Assembly: GCA_945874835.1 (NCBI GenBank)
Contig: CAMCJM010000013.1
Span: forward strand, 1-32,322
DNA from: Pseudomonas synxantha
Lineage (GTDB): Bacteria > Pseudomonadota > Gammaproteobacteria > Pseudomonadales > Pseudomonadaceae
Direction: 5' to 3'
DNA length: 32,322 nucleotides
Each line of letters starts with the position of its first letter. Position 1 is the stretch's first letter. A model generated the notes under the pieces. It ran no database searches and was not told where the DNA came from. It saw only the letters and a list, made by a program, of their open reading frames with translations. This document shows positions 18,828 through 26,704 of this stretch, piece after piece. The position numbers and the translations under genes were made by a program.

Positions 18828-18889
18828 TGGCGCTGTCGCGATTTTTTCCCGGATTTTATCCGGGCTACACGGTTGAAGGGCGTACCTGA
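18827..18889 (+). CDS. Coupled mini-ORF of 20 codons between waaC and waaG
   Basis: Predicted peptide MALSRFFPGFYPGYTVEGRT. The ATG overlaps the waaC stop (TGATG) and the TGA overlaps the waaG start (TGATG), so all three frames are linked. GAGGA (18813-18817) lies nine bases before its ATG, a good ribosome site. The peptide is aromatic- and Pro/Gly-rich (FFPGFYPGY), with no clear membrane segment. A perfect hairpin lies within it. I do not recognise it. It may be a real small protein or a translated spacer that couples waaG to waaC. Confidence 0.55.
   Translation: MALSRFFPGFYPGYTVEGRT
18848..18864. other. Perfect hairpin inside the mini-ORF
   Basis: CCCGGAT-TTT-ATCCGGG: 7-bp perfect stem and three-base loop, preceded by six T residues at 18842-18847. 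The T run is on the 5' side, so it does not look like a terminator on either strand. It sits 25 bp upstream of the waaG start and 12 bp before its AAGGG box, where it could affect translation. Confidence 0.55.
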
Positions 18890-20010
18890 TGCAGTTGGCT
18901 TTTATCCTCTACAAGTACTTCCCTTTCGGCGGCCTGCAGCGCGACTTTATGCGCATTGCACTGGAGTGTCAGGCGCGTGGCCATGCCATTCGCGTCTACA
19001 CACCGGTCTGGGAGGGTGACGTACCGGCAGGTTTTGAGGTTGTGGTGGTGCCGGTCAAGGCGCTGTTCAACCACAAACGCAATGAAAAGCTCACCGCCTG
19101 GGTCGAGGCCGATCTGGCCAAACGTCCGGTGGATCGAGTGGTCGGCTTTAACAAGATGCCCGGCCTGGACGTCTACTACGCCGCCGACGGCTGCTATGAA
19201 GACAAGGCACAAACCTTGCGCGCACCGATCTACAAGCGCTGGGGCCGTTACAAGCACTTCGCCGATTACGAGCGGGCGGTGTTTGCCCCCGAATCGAAAA
19301 CCGAGATTCTGATGATCTCCGAAGTGCAGCAGCCGCTGTTTATCAAGCATTACCACACCCCGCTGCAGCGCTTTCACCTGCTGCCGCCGGGCATCGCCGC
19401 TGACCGCCGTGCGCCCGCCAATGCGGCGGAGATTCGCGCCGAGTTCCGCGCTGAATTCAAGTTGGCCGACAGCGACCTGCTGTTGGTGCAGATCGGCTCT
19501 GGCTTCAAAACCAAGGGCCTGGATCGCAGCCTGAAAGCCCTGGCTGCCTTGCCGCGCGAAGTGAAACAACGCACCCGGCTGATCGCCATTGGTCAGGACG
19601 ATCCACGCTCCTTCCAATTGCAGGCCAAGGCGCTGGGCGTGTCCGATCAGGTACACATTCTCAAAGGACGCAGCGATATTCCGCGTTTTCTGCTCGGTGC
19701 CGATCTGCTGATTCATCCGGCCTACAACGAAAACACTGGCACCGTACTGCTGGAGGCGCTGGTGTCCGGCCTGCCGGTGCTGGTCACCGACGTCTGCGGC
19801 TATGCCCACTACATCCGAGATGCCGATGCCGGGCGCGTGCTGGCCAGCCCGTTTGAGCAAGAGCGTTTGAATCATCTGCTCACCGACATGCTGGCCGACG
19901 ATCAACGCCGTGCGTTCTGGTCACGCAATGGCTTGGCCTATGCCGATAGCGCCGACCTGTACTCCATGCCGCAGCGTGCGGCGGACATCATCCTGGCGGC
20001 GCGTCCATGA
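18889..20010 (+). CDS. waaG: LPS core glycosyltransferase WaaG (GT4)
   Basis: 373 residues. The N-terminal acceptor half begins MQLAFILYKYFPFGGLQRDF, the WaaG signature. The C-terminal donor half has GSGFKTKGLDRSLKALAALP, HPAYNENTGTVLLEALVSGL and PVLVTDVCGYAHYI, giving the E-x7-E motif of GT4 enzymes. WaaG adds the first hexose to heptose II at the cytoplasmic face; in P. aeruginosa the sugar at this point is reported as galactosamine, so the donor here is uncertain. AAGGG lies eight bases before the ATG. Its end overlaps waaP (ATGA). Confidence 0.95.
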   Translation: MQLAFILYKYFPFGGLQRDFMRIALECQARGHAIRVYTPVWEGDVPAGFEVVVVPVKALFNHKRNEKLTAWVEADLAKRPVDRVVGFNKMPGLDVYYAADGCYEDKAQTLRAPIYKRWGRYKHFADYERAVFAPESKTEILMISEVQQPLFIKHYHTPLQRFHLLPPGIAADRRAPANAAEIRAEFRAEFKLADSDLLLVQIGSGFKTKGLDRSLKALAALPREVKQRTRLIAIGQDDPRSFQLQAKALGVSDQVHILKGRSDIPRFLLGADLLIHPAYNENTGTVLLEALVSGLPVLVTDVCGYAHYIRDADAGRVLASPFEQERLNHLLTDMLADDQRRAFWSRNGLAYADSADLYSMPQRAADIILAARP

Positions 20011-20813
20011 AACTGGTCCTGGCTGAACCCTTTAAAACCCTGTGGGCTGGGCGCGATGCCTTTGCCGCTGTCGAAGCGCTGCAGGGGCAGGTCTACCGCG
20101 AGCTGGAAGGCCGCCGCACGCTGCGTACCGAAGTCGATGGGCGCGGTTATTTTGTCAAAATCCACCGCGGCATCGGCTGGGGTGAGATCGTCAAAAACCT
20201 GCTCACCGCCAAGCTGCCGGTGCTTGGTGCTCGCCAGGAATGGGAGGCCATTCAGCGCTTCACCGAGGTCGGTGTCGCGACCATGACCGCCGTGGCCTAT
20301 GGCGAACGCGGCAGTAATCCGGCAGCGCAGCATTCTTTTATCGTCACTGAAGAACTGGCGCCGACCACCGACCTCGAACAACTGAGCCTGAACTGGGCGC
20401 AGCAACCGCCCGAGCCGCGCCTCAAGTGGGCGCTGATCAAAGAAGTGGCGAATATGGTCGGTAGCATGCACCGCGCCGGTGTTAATCACCGCGACTGCTA
20501 CATCTGCCACTTCCTGCTGCACACCGATAAGCCGGTGACGGCCGACGATTTCCGCCTGTCCGTGATTGATCTGCACCGCGCCCAAGTCCGCCATCAGTTG
20601 CCCCTGCGCTGGCGCAACAAGGACCTGGCCGCGCTGTACTTCTCGGTGCTGGATATCGGCCTGACTCGGCGTGACAAGCTGCGTTTTTTGCATGGCTACT
20701 TTCAGCAGCCATTGCGTCAAATCTTTCAAGAAGAAGGCCGTCTGCTCGCTTGGCTGGAGCGCAAGGCGGCCAAATTGTATGGCCGCAAACAACGGTATGG
20801 GGATGCGTTGTAA
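20007..20813 (+). CDS. waaP: LPS core heptose I kinase
   Basis: 268 residues. Kinase-like fold: YFVKIHRGIGWGEIVKNL with the ATP lysine K51, QEWEAI glutamate, IVTEEL hinge region, catalytic HRDCYICHF with D163 (the same number recalled for the essential Asp of P. aeruginosa WaaP), and VIDLHRAQ with metal-binding D188. It phosphorylates heptose I of the inner core, which in P. aeruginosa is needed for viability and outer-membrane integrity. It is coupled to waaG upstream (ATGA) and to the next kinase gene downstream (TAATG). Confidence 0.96.
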   Translation: MKLVLAEPFKTLWAGRDAFAAVEALQGQVYRELEGRRTLRTEVDGRGYFVKIHRGIGWGEIVKNLLTAKLPVLGARQEWEAIQRFTEVGVATMTAVAYGERGSNPAAQHSFIVTEELAPTTDLEQLSLNWAQQPPEPRLKWALIKEVANMVGSMHRAGVNHRDCYICHFLLHTDKPVTADDFRLSVIDLHRAQVRHQLPLRWRNKDLAALYFSVLDIGLTRRDKLRFLHGYFQQPLRQIFQEEGRLLAWLERKAAKLYGRKQRYGDAL

Positions 20814-21547
20814 TGGCTGGCTGGTTACTCGATCCGCAGTATCAAGCGCTATCCGCTGAGTTCGGTAGTCTCTCCGCCGTGTTTGCTTTGCAGGGCGAAC
20901 GACTGACTAAAGACCCATTGTCGGAAGTGATTCGTGTCGAATTCAATGGGGTGCGGTATTACGTCAAGCGTTACTGGGGTGGCGGCAAGGGGTTACGGCG
21001 CTATATCGGTCGGCCACGAGTTAAGGCCGAGTGGCAGAACCTCAGGCATTTCGCCAAGTGGGGCGTGCCCACCGCCGTTATTGTCGCTTGCGGGCTGGAG
21101 CGTCAGCTGGGTAGTTTTGTTCGTGGCGCGCTGATAACTCGTGAGCTGGATAACACTGAAGACCTCGCCCTGTTAGCCCGGCGCGCTGATCCGCGCCTGC
21201 AGGATCGGGCTTGGGTCGATGGCGTCAGTCGCCAGCTAGCTCGCGCCACCCGAACTTTGCACGACCACCGCTTCACTCATAACGATCTGAAGTGGCGCAA
21301 CCTGCTGGTCAATGATCGCGCTGAGCTGTTCTTTATCGATTGCCCCACCGGTTCGTTCTGGTGGGGGCCGCTGCTGCGCTACCGCATCGTCAAGGACCTG
21401 GCCTGCCTGGATAAGGTGGCGAGCAAGGTGCTGTCGCGCAGTCAGCGCTTGCGCTTTTATCTTCAATACCGTGGGAGCCAACGCTTGAATACTTCCGATA
21501 AGAAACGCATCCGACAGGTCGTCGCGTTTTTTGAGGGCAGGGAATGA
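20813..21547 (+). CDS. wapP: InaA-type LPS core kinase (WapP-like)
   Basis: 244 residues from the ATG that overlaps the waaP stop (TAATG); an upstream in-frame start at 20750 would overlap waaP by over 60 bases and is less likely. Kinase-like features: YYVKRYW with K52, E73 in KAEWQNL, HDHRFTHNDLKWRNLL with catalytic D158 and N163, and FFIDCPTG with D176. It sits where P. aeruginosa carries wapP (PA5008), a putative core-heptose kinase; the symbol is taken from position and fold. Its end overlaps the next gene (ATGA). Confidence 0.85.
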   Translation: MAGWLLDPQYQALSAEFGSLSAVFALQGERLTKDPLSEVIRVEFNGVRYYVKRYWGGGKGLRRYIGRPRVKAEWQNLRHFAKWGVPTAVIVACGLERQLGSFVRGALITRELDNTEDLALLARRADPRLQDRAWVDGVSRQLARATRTLHDHRFTHNDLKWRNLLVNDRAELFFIDCPTGSFWWGPLLRYRIVKDLACLDKVASKVLSRSQRLRFYLQYRGSQRLNTSDKKRIRQVVAFFEGRE

Positions 21548-22290
21548 CGGACTTTATCGCGGCGCAGGATCGCGCCCTGCTGGAGCAGCATGGTCTGGCC
21601 AGTTTCGATGCGCTGTGGGCAATGAAGCTGCAGGCGGTGGATGAGCCCAATACCGAGCGTGGCGGTTGGAGCAGCGTCTATCGACTGGATCTGGGCGAGG
21701 TCGCCTACTACCTCAAGCGCCAGAGCAATCACCTGACCCGCAGCCCGCTGCACCCCTTTGGCGAGCCCACCTTCGCTCGCGAGTTTCGTAATATTCGCCG
21801 TTATGCGGCGCTGGGTATCCCGGCCTTGCAGGCGGCGTTTTTTGCCGAGCGCAAGTTGCCAGGCGAGCGTCGTGCAGTATTGCTGACCCGCGCCCTAGAT
21901 GGCTGGCAGGATCTGGATGCCTGGTTGTCCGGCTGGGTCGAACTCGGCGTGGCGCGTCGTACTGCAATTCTCAAGGCCTGCGGTGAGCTGGCGCGTTGCC
22001 TGCATCGGGCTGGGCAGATGCATGGCTGCTTCTATCCCAAGCATATTTTCCTACGCGAGCGTGCTGACGGTTTCGATGCGCAGCTGATCGATCTGGAGAA
22101 AACCCGCCCCTTGCTATTTGGTCAGCGAGACCGGGTAAAGGATTTGGAGCCGTTGTTACGCCGCGCCAGTGTGTGGGACGAGGCGGACGTCGGTGTGTTG
22201 TTGGCGGCCTATCTTGGCGATGCGACTGATCTTGCTCGCTGGAGTGAGCGTCTTGGCATGCGCCGGCGTAACAAGGCGGCGTGTCGATGA
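21544..22290 (+). CDS. InaA-family kinase-like protein lacking the usual catalytic Asp
   Basis: 248 residues. Fold markers: GGWSSVYRLDL, YYLKRQSNH with K58, FAREFRNIR with E80, LLTRALDG hinge, and LIDLEKTRP with D183. The catalytic loop reads HRAGQMHGCFYPKHIF, where the HRD/HND Asp position is Gly-Cys, so phosphotransfer is doubtful or uses other residues. It corresponds in position to PA5007 of P. aeruginosa. It is coupled on both sides by ATGA overlaps. It may assist or scaffold the other kinases; that is inference. Confidence 0.82.
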   Translation: MTDFIAAQDRALLEQHGLASFDALWAMKLQAVDEPNTERGGWSSVYRLDLGEVAYYLKRQSNHLTRSPLHPFGEPTFAREFRNIRRYAALGIPALQAAFFAERKLPGERRAVLLTRALDGWQDLDAWLSGWVELGVARRTAILKACGELARCLHRAGQMHGCFYPKHIFLRERADGFDAQLIDLEKTRPLLFGQRDRVKDLEPLLRRASVWDEADVGVLLAAYLGDATDLARWSERLGMRRRNKAACR

Positions 22291-23747
22291 GCTTGGTGTT
22301 GCTCAGTCAGGCTGGGCGCGCCCCAGCGCTGCCGCTGTCCGTCAAGTTGGTTGATGCAGCCGGCTCAGTCGATCTGATTCTGCAAAAGCTGCTGCGCGTG
22401 TTGCCCGGGCAGCGCTATGTCGCCAGGGCTCAATGGTGCGGCCGGCCGGTGCTGGCCAAGTTGCTAGTGGGGGCCAAGGCTGAGCGTCATTATCAGCGAG
22501 AGCTGGTGGGCGCACGTCTGCTGGCCGTGCAGGGGCTGAGCACGCCTCAGTTGCTGGCGCATGGTCTGCGTGAAGGCGAGGGCGGTTGGTTATTGTTCGA
22601 GTACCTGGGTGGTGCTGAAAGCCTGTGGGATGCCTGGCGCGCGGTGGAAAACCAGGCGCTGTTAAGTGCCGATCAGCAGGCGGTGCTGGCTGATGCGTTG
22701 GCCTGTATTGCGCAGATGCATGCCAAGGGATTGTGGCAAGCGGATCTGCATTTGGACAATCTGTTGCGGCACAACGGTCGGCTGTTTGTTATCGATGGCG
22801 GTGGTGTGCAGGTCGAGACGGCCGGCCAGCCGCTGTCGCGTGCCAAAGTGCTGGAAAACCTCGGGGTGTTCTTCGCCCAGCTGCCAGCCGAGTTGACGCC
22901 CTTTATTGAAGAGTTGCTGGTGCATTACCTGCTGGCCAATGGCGAACATGCATTGCCGCTGGAGGCCTTGCTCAAAGAAGTGCAAAGGGTGCGCAAATGG
23001 CGCATGCGCGATTATCTACGTAAGGTCGCCCGTGATTGCAGTCTGTTCGCTGCCAAGGTTGGTGCATTCGGTCTGCAGGTGGTGCGCCGGGAAAGTCAGG
23101 CCGAGCTGCAGCCGCTTTTGAATAATCTGGATCTGCTCACCGAGCAGGGCCATATCTACAAGACCGGTGGTGCGGCCACTGTGGCGCAAGTGCAGCTGCA
23201 AGGCCTGCCGTTGGTGGTCAAGCGCTATAACGTGAAGAGCGTTGCCCATTGGCTGAAGCGTTTCTGGCGGCCCAGTCGCGCCTGGCACAGTTGGGTCGAG
23301 GGTAACCGCCTGCACTTATTGGGTATCGCGACACCGCGACCACTGGCGGTTATTGAGCGGCGCTGGTGCTGGTTACGTGGGCGGGCCTACCTGATTACCG
23401 AATACTGCGGCGGGCAGGATATAATCGCGCGCTTTAGCAACTACCACGACGGGTCGCCCCCGGAAACTGAACTGTTGGCGCTGGATCGTTTGTTCGCCGC
23501 TTTGTTGCGCGAGCGCATCAGTCATGGCGATTTTAAGGGGCACAATCTGTTTTGGGACGAACACTTGGGCCGCTGGTCATTAATCGACCTCGACGCCATG
23601 CAGCAACACCGCAGTGCGCGCAGTTTCGCCAGGGCCTATGCCCGCGATCGCGCCCGTTTCCTGCGTAACTGGCCCGTCGATTCGGCGCTGCACCAGTTGC
23701 TCAACCAACGTATACCGCTGACGCCCGCCGTCGGCTCAGCAGACTAA
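22287..23747 (+). CDS. Tandem kinase-fold LPS core protein (WapQ-like)
   Basis: 486 residues with two kinase-like units. Unit 1 (about 30-240): K58 in VLAKLL, E72, FEYLGG hinge, QADLHLDNLL with D153 and N158, and FVIDGGGV with D170. Unit 2 (about 285-465): LVVKRYN with K312, E338, LITEYCGG hinge, ISHGDFKGHNLF with D415 and N420, and LIDLD with D434. Both units keep the main catalytic residues. The ATG overlaps the previous stop (ATGA). Position matches PA5006 (sometimes named wapQ), a putative LPS kinase. Each half may act on a different core site. Fifteen bases separate it from the carbamoyltransferase gene. Confidence 0.85.
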   Translation: MSLVLLSQAGRAPALPLSVKLVDAAGSVDLILQKLLRVLPGQRYVARAQWCGRPVLAKLLVGAKAERHYQRELVGARLLAVQGLSTPQLLAHGLREGEGGWLLFEYLGGAESLWDAWRAVENQALLSADQQAVLADALACIAQMHAKGLWQADLHLDNLLRHNGRLFVIDGGGVQVETAGQPLSRAKVLENLGVFFAQLPAELTPFIEELLVHYLLANGEHALPLEALLKEVQRVRKWRMRDYLRKVARDCSLFAAKVGAFGLQVVRRESQAELQPLLNNLDLLTEQGHIYKTGGAATVAQVQLQGLPLVVKRYNVKSVAHWLKRFWRPSRAWHSWVEGNRLHLLGIATPRPLAVIERRWCWLRGRAYLITEYCGGQDIIARFSNYHDGSPPETELLALDRLFAALLRERISHGDFKGHNLFWDEHLGRWSLIDLDAMQQHRSARSFARAYARDRARFLRNWPVDSALHQLLNQRIPLTPAVGSAD

Positions 23748-23762
23748 AAAGAGGCAAAACCA

Positions 23763-25517
23763 GTGGCATTGACCATTCTCGGCCTGTCCGGCGCCCTCAG
23801 CCATGACCCTTCCGCCGCCCTGTATATCGACGGCAAGCTGATTGCGGCTGTCGAAGAAGAACGCTTCGTGCGCGACAAGCATGCAAAGAACCGCATGCCC
23901 TATGAGTCGGCCAAATTCTGCCTGGAGCAAGCCGGGATCAAACCGAGCGATGTGGATGTTGTGGCGATTCCGTTTGCGCCCATCAGCATCTTCAGCGAAG
24001 CACGCTGGAAGTACGCCAAGCGTTATTGGTACGCCCCGGATCGTGCCCTCGACGCCATCCTGATGGGCAACCGCCGCTACAAACGCTACTACAAGCACAT
24101 CCAGTGGTGCCTGCAGCAACTCGGCTTCGACCTGAAGAAGGTCAAGATCGAGCCGGTCGAGCATCACCTGGCTCACGCGGCCAGCGCCTACCACTGCTCG
24201 GGTTTTACCGAAAAGACCGCGATTCTCGGCATCGATGGCAAAGGTGAGTACGCCACCACCTTCTTCGGCTATGGCGAAAACGGCGAGATCCACAAAATCA
24301 AAGAGTTCTATGACCCGGACTCCTTGGGCGGCCTGTACGGCGCAATCACAGAGTTCCTCGGTTTCGAGATGCTCGATGGCGAGTTCAAGGTTATGGGCAT
24401 GGCCCCTTACGGCGATGCCAGCAAGTACGATTTCTCGCGTTTGGCCACGTTCGAAAACGGCGAGCTGATCATCAACACCGAGTACGCCAACGTCATCGGT
24501 CTACGCCGCTATAAAGAAAACGGTAAGGGCTTCTACTTCTCCAAGAAACTGATCGAGTGGCTGGGGCCCAAGCGTCAGGGCGATATCGCCGATGACCCTT
24601 ACATCCACTACGCCGCCAGCATGCAGGCGCTGTTCGAGAAGTTGGCGCTGCAGATGATGGAGCACTACCTCGGTGACATCATCCGCGAAACCGGCAAGAT
24701 CGCCTTCGCTGGTGGTTGCGCGCTGAACGTCAAGTTGAACCAGAAGATCATTGCTCGCGACGACGTGAAAGAGTTGTTCGTACAACCCGCTTCCGGCGAC
24801 GCCGGTACAGCCGTCGGCGCAGCCGCCTATGTGTCGCACCAGCGCGGCGTGCCGGTTGAGAAGATGGAGCACGTCTACCTCGGCCCGTCCTACTCCAATG
24901 AAGACGTGATCGCCGCCTGTGCTCGCCACCCGAGCAAGCCAGTGTTCAAGCAAATCGCCGACATGCCGCAGCGCATCGCCAAGATCATGGTTGAAGGTAA
25001 TCCGGTCGCCTGGTTCCAGGGTCGTATGGAGTTTGGCCCGCGCGCATTGGGTGGTCGCTCGATCATTGGCTGCCCGAGCATTCCCGGCGTGGCTGACCGT
25101 ATTAACGAACAGATCAAGTTCCGCGAGCGCTGGAGGCCCTTCTGCCCGTCGATGCTCGACACCGTCGGCCCGCAGATGCTCAAGGTGGATCACCCCAGCC
25201 TCTTTATGACCTTCACCTTCGAAGTGAATGAAGAGTGGAAGACACGCGTGAGCGAAGTGGTGCACGAAGACGGCACCTCTCGCGCTCAGGTGCTTAAACG
25301 CGAATACAACCCGCGCTATTACGACATGATGCTGGAACTGGAAAAACTCACCGGCAACGGCGTGTCTTTGAACACCTCCCTCAACCGTCGCGGTGAACCG
25401 ATGATCTGCTCGCCGACCGACGCGCTGAATATGTTCTACGGCTCCGACCTGCAGTACCTGATCATGGAAGATATTTTGGTGGTCAAGGACGGCAAGGATT
25501 GGTATGAGTCGCTCTGA
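23763..25517 (+). CDS. wapO: NodU/CmcH/TobZ-family carbamoyltransferase
   Basis: 584 residues from GTG 23763 with GAGG upstream. The N-terminal ASKHA-like part has LGLSGALSHDPSAALYIDGKL's family layout, HHLAHAASAYH at 134-144 and LGIDGKGEYAT. The later part has GGCALNVKLNQKI, PASGDAGTAVGAA and WFQGRMEFGPRALGGRSI, then FRERWRPFCPSML of the C-terminal domain. It transfers a carbamoyl group from carbamoyl phosphate; P. aeruginosa core carries a carbamoyl on heptose II, and the gene is at the PA5005 position, so core carbamoylation is likely. The symbol is tentative. It overlaps the next gene by 14 bases. Confidence 0.9.
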   Translation: MALTILGLSGALSHDPSAALYIDGKLIAAVEEERFVRDKHAKNRMPYESAKFCLEQAGIKPSDVDVVAIPFAPISIFSEARWKYAKRYWYAPDRALDAILMGNRRYKRYYKHIQWCLQQLGFDLKKVKIEPVEHHLAHAASAYHCSGFTEKTAILGIDGKGEYATTFFGYGENGEIHKIKEFYDPDSLGGLYGAITEFLGFEMLDGEFKVMGMAPYGDASKYDFSRLATFENGELIINTEYANVIGLRRYKENGKGFYFSKKLIEWLGPKRQGDIADDPYIHYAASMQALFEKLALQMMEHYLGDIIRETGKIAFAGGCALNVKLNQKIIARDDVKELFVQPASGDAGTAVGAAAYVSHQRGVPVEKMEHVYLGPSYSNEDVIAACARHPSKPVFKQIADMPQRIAKIMVEGNPVAWFQGRMEFGPRALGGRSIIGCPSIPGVADRINEQIKFRERWRPFCPSMLDTVGPQMLKVDHPSLFMTFTFEVNEEWKTRVSEVVHEDGTSRAQVLKREYNPRYYDMMLELEKLTGNGVSLNTSLNRRGEPMICSPTDALNMFYGSDLQYLIMEDILVVKDGKDWYESL

Positions 25518-26652
25518 GTCAGTTGTGAATGAGGCCGCTGGTAGCCAGGCAGAACGTTGGGTTTTGCAATTTTGCCATGGCTACGATGGCCCCTTCCTAG
25601 ACTGCGCGCGGCAGTACGCCGCGCTATTTGTCGGCACGCCTTACAAAGTTTGTACGGTCTATCTGACTGGCAAGCCGAGTGCGGAAGTCGAGCAAGGCTC
25701 GGCGTCTGACGAGGTGATTTTCCTCGACTACTCCAGTCGTGATGTGCGAGGGCTCAAGCTAAAGGCGATCCGCGACCTCAAGCGTATTGCCGCTTCGCGC
25801 GACTTTAAATTCTGCATCGCCCATCGCTTTAAACCGATCTACGTCGCCCTGTTGGGCAGCGATTTACCAGTGATCGGCGTGCACCACGCGTTTGGCGACT
25901 ACAAGCGGCGAACGCGCCAGCTGTTTGCCAACTTCTTTCGCAAGCGTCTGGCGCTGCTCGGGGTTTCCAATGCGGTGCGCGATGATATGCGCGCCTGCTT
26001 GCCTAACTGGCCGGTCGAACGCATCGAGGCGCTGTACAACCGTATTGATATTGCCGCTGTTCAAGCCGAGCAGGTTTCTCGTGAAGCCGCACGCGAGCAC
26101 CTCGTGTTGCCGCAGGGCGCATGGGTGGTTGGCAATGTCGGGCGCCTGCACCCGGACAAGGATCAGGCCACTCTAATTCGTGGTTTTGCGTTGGCGTTGC
26201 CGGATCTACCTGCGGGTAGTTTGTTGGCCATTGTGGGGAGTGGACGTCTAGAGGCCTCTCTCAAGGCACTGGCTGAAGAACTAGGCGTGAGTGCATCGGT
26301 GCGCTTTCTCGGCCAGGTGTCCAATGGGCGTCGCTATTTTAAGGCGTTTGATGTGTTTGCCCTGACTTCTGACCACGAACCGTTCGGCATGGTGCTGCTG
26401 GAGGCAATGGCGGCAGGTGTGCCGTTGATCGGCAGCGACTGTGGTGGCGGGCGTGAGGTGGTCGAGGGCGTCGGTGTACTGTTTCCGCTTGGCGATACCT
26501 TGGCGCTGGCTGCCGCCATGCGCCACATGGCTGAGCTGGATATCGAGCAGCGCGAGCGGTGCGCTTTGATCATGTTGCAACGGCTCGAATCTGGTTTCTC
26601 CGATACTGCCGTCCGTGAGGCGTTCTGGCGCCTTGGTCTGCTAGGCGGCTAA
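25504..26652 (+). CDS. wapH: GT4 LPS core glycosyltransferase (WapH-like)
   Basis: 382 residues starting inside the end of the carbamoyltransferase gene. The N-half has LQFCHGYDGPFLDCARQYA and FKFCIAHRFKPIYVALLG; the C-half has NVGRLHPDKDQATLIRGF and TSDHEPFGMVLLEAMAAGVP with the E-x7-E donor motif, then GGGREVV. In P. aeruginosa the gene here (PA5004, wapH) is a core glucosyltransferase; the sugar in this strain is unknown. It closes the conserved part of the operon. A paralogue lies at 27583. Confidence 0.85.
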   Translation: MSRSESVVNEAAGSQAERWVLQFCHGYDGPFLDCARQYAALFVGTPYKVCTVYLTGKPSAEVEQGSASDEVIFLDYSSRDVRGLKLKAIRDLKRIAASRDFKFCIAHRFKPIYVALLGSDLPVIGVHHAFGDYKRRTRQLFANFFRKRLALLGVSNAVRDDMRACLPNWPVERIEALYNRIDIAAVQAEQVSREAAREHLVLPQGAWVVGNVGRLHPDKDQATLIRGFALALPDLPAGSLLAIVGSGRLEASLKALAEELGVSASVRFLGQVSNGRRYFKAFDVFALTSDHEPFGMVLLEAMAAGVPLIGSDCGGGREVVEGVGVLFPLGDTLALAAAMRHMAELDIEQRERCALIMLQRLESGFSDTAVREAFWRLGLLGG

Positions 26653-26704
26653 CGGCAACATACAAAGCCGCGAGCCCAAGGGCTTAGCGGGCGATAGGTA
26701 CGCT

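Noticed and set aside
18848-18864. Terminator after waaC
   Set aside because: The T run is on the 5' side of the stem, and the minus strand would have A residues after it, so it is not an intrinsic terminator.
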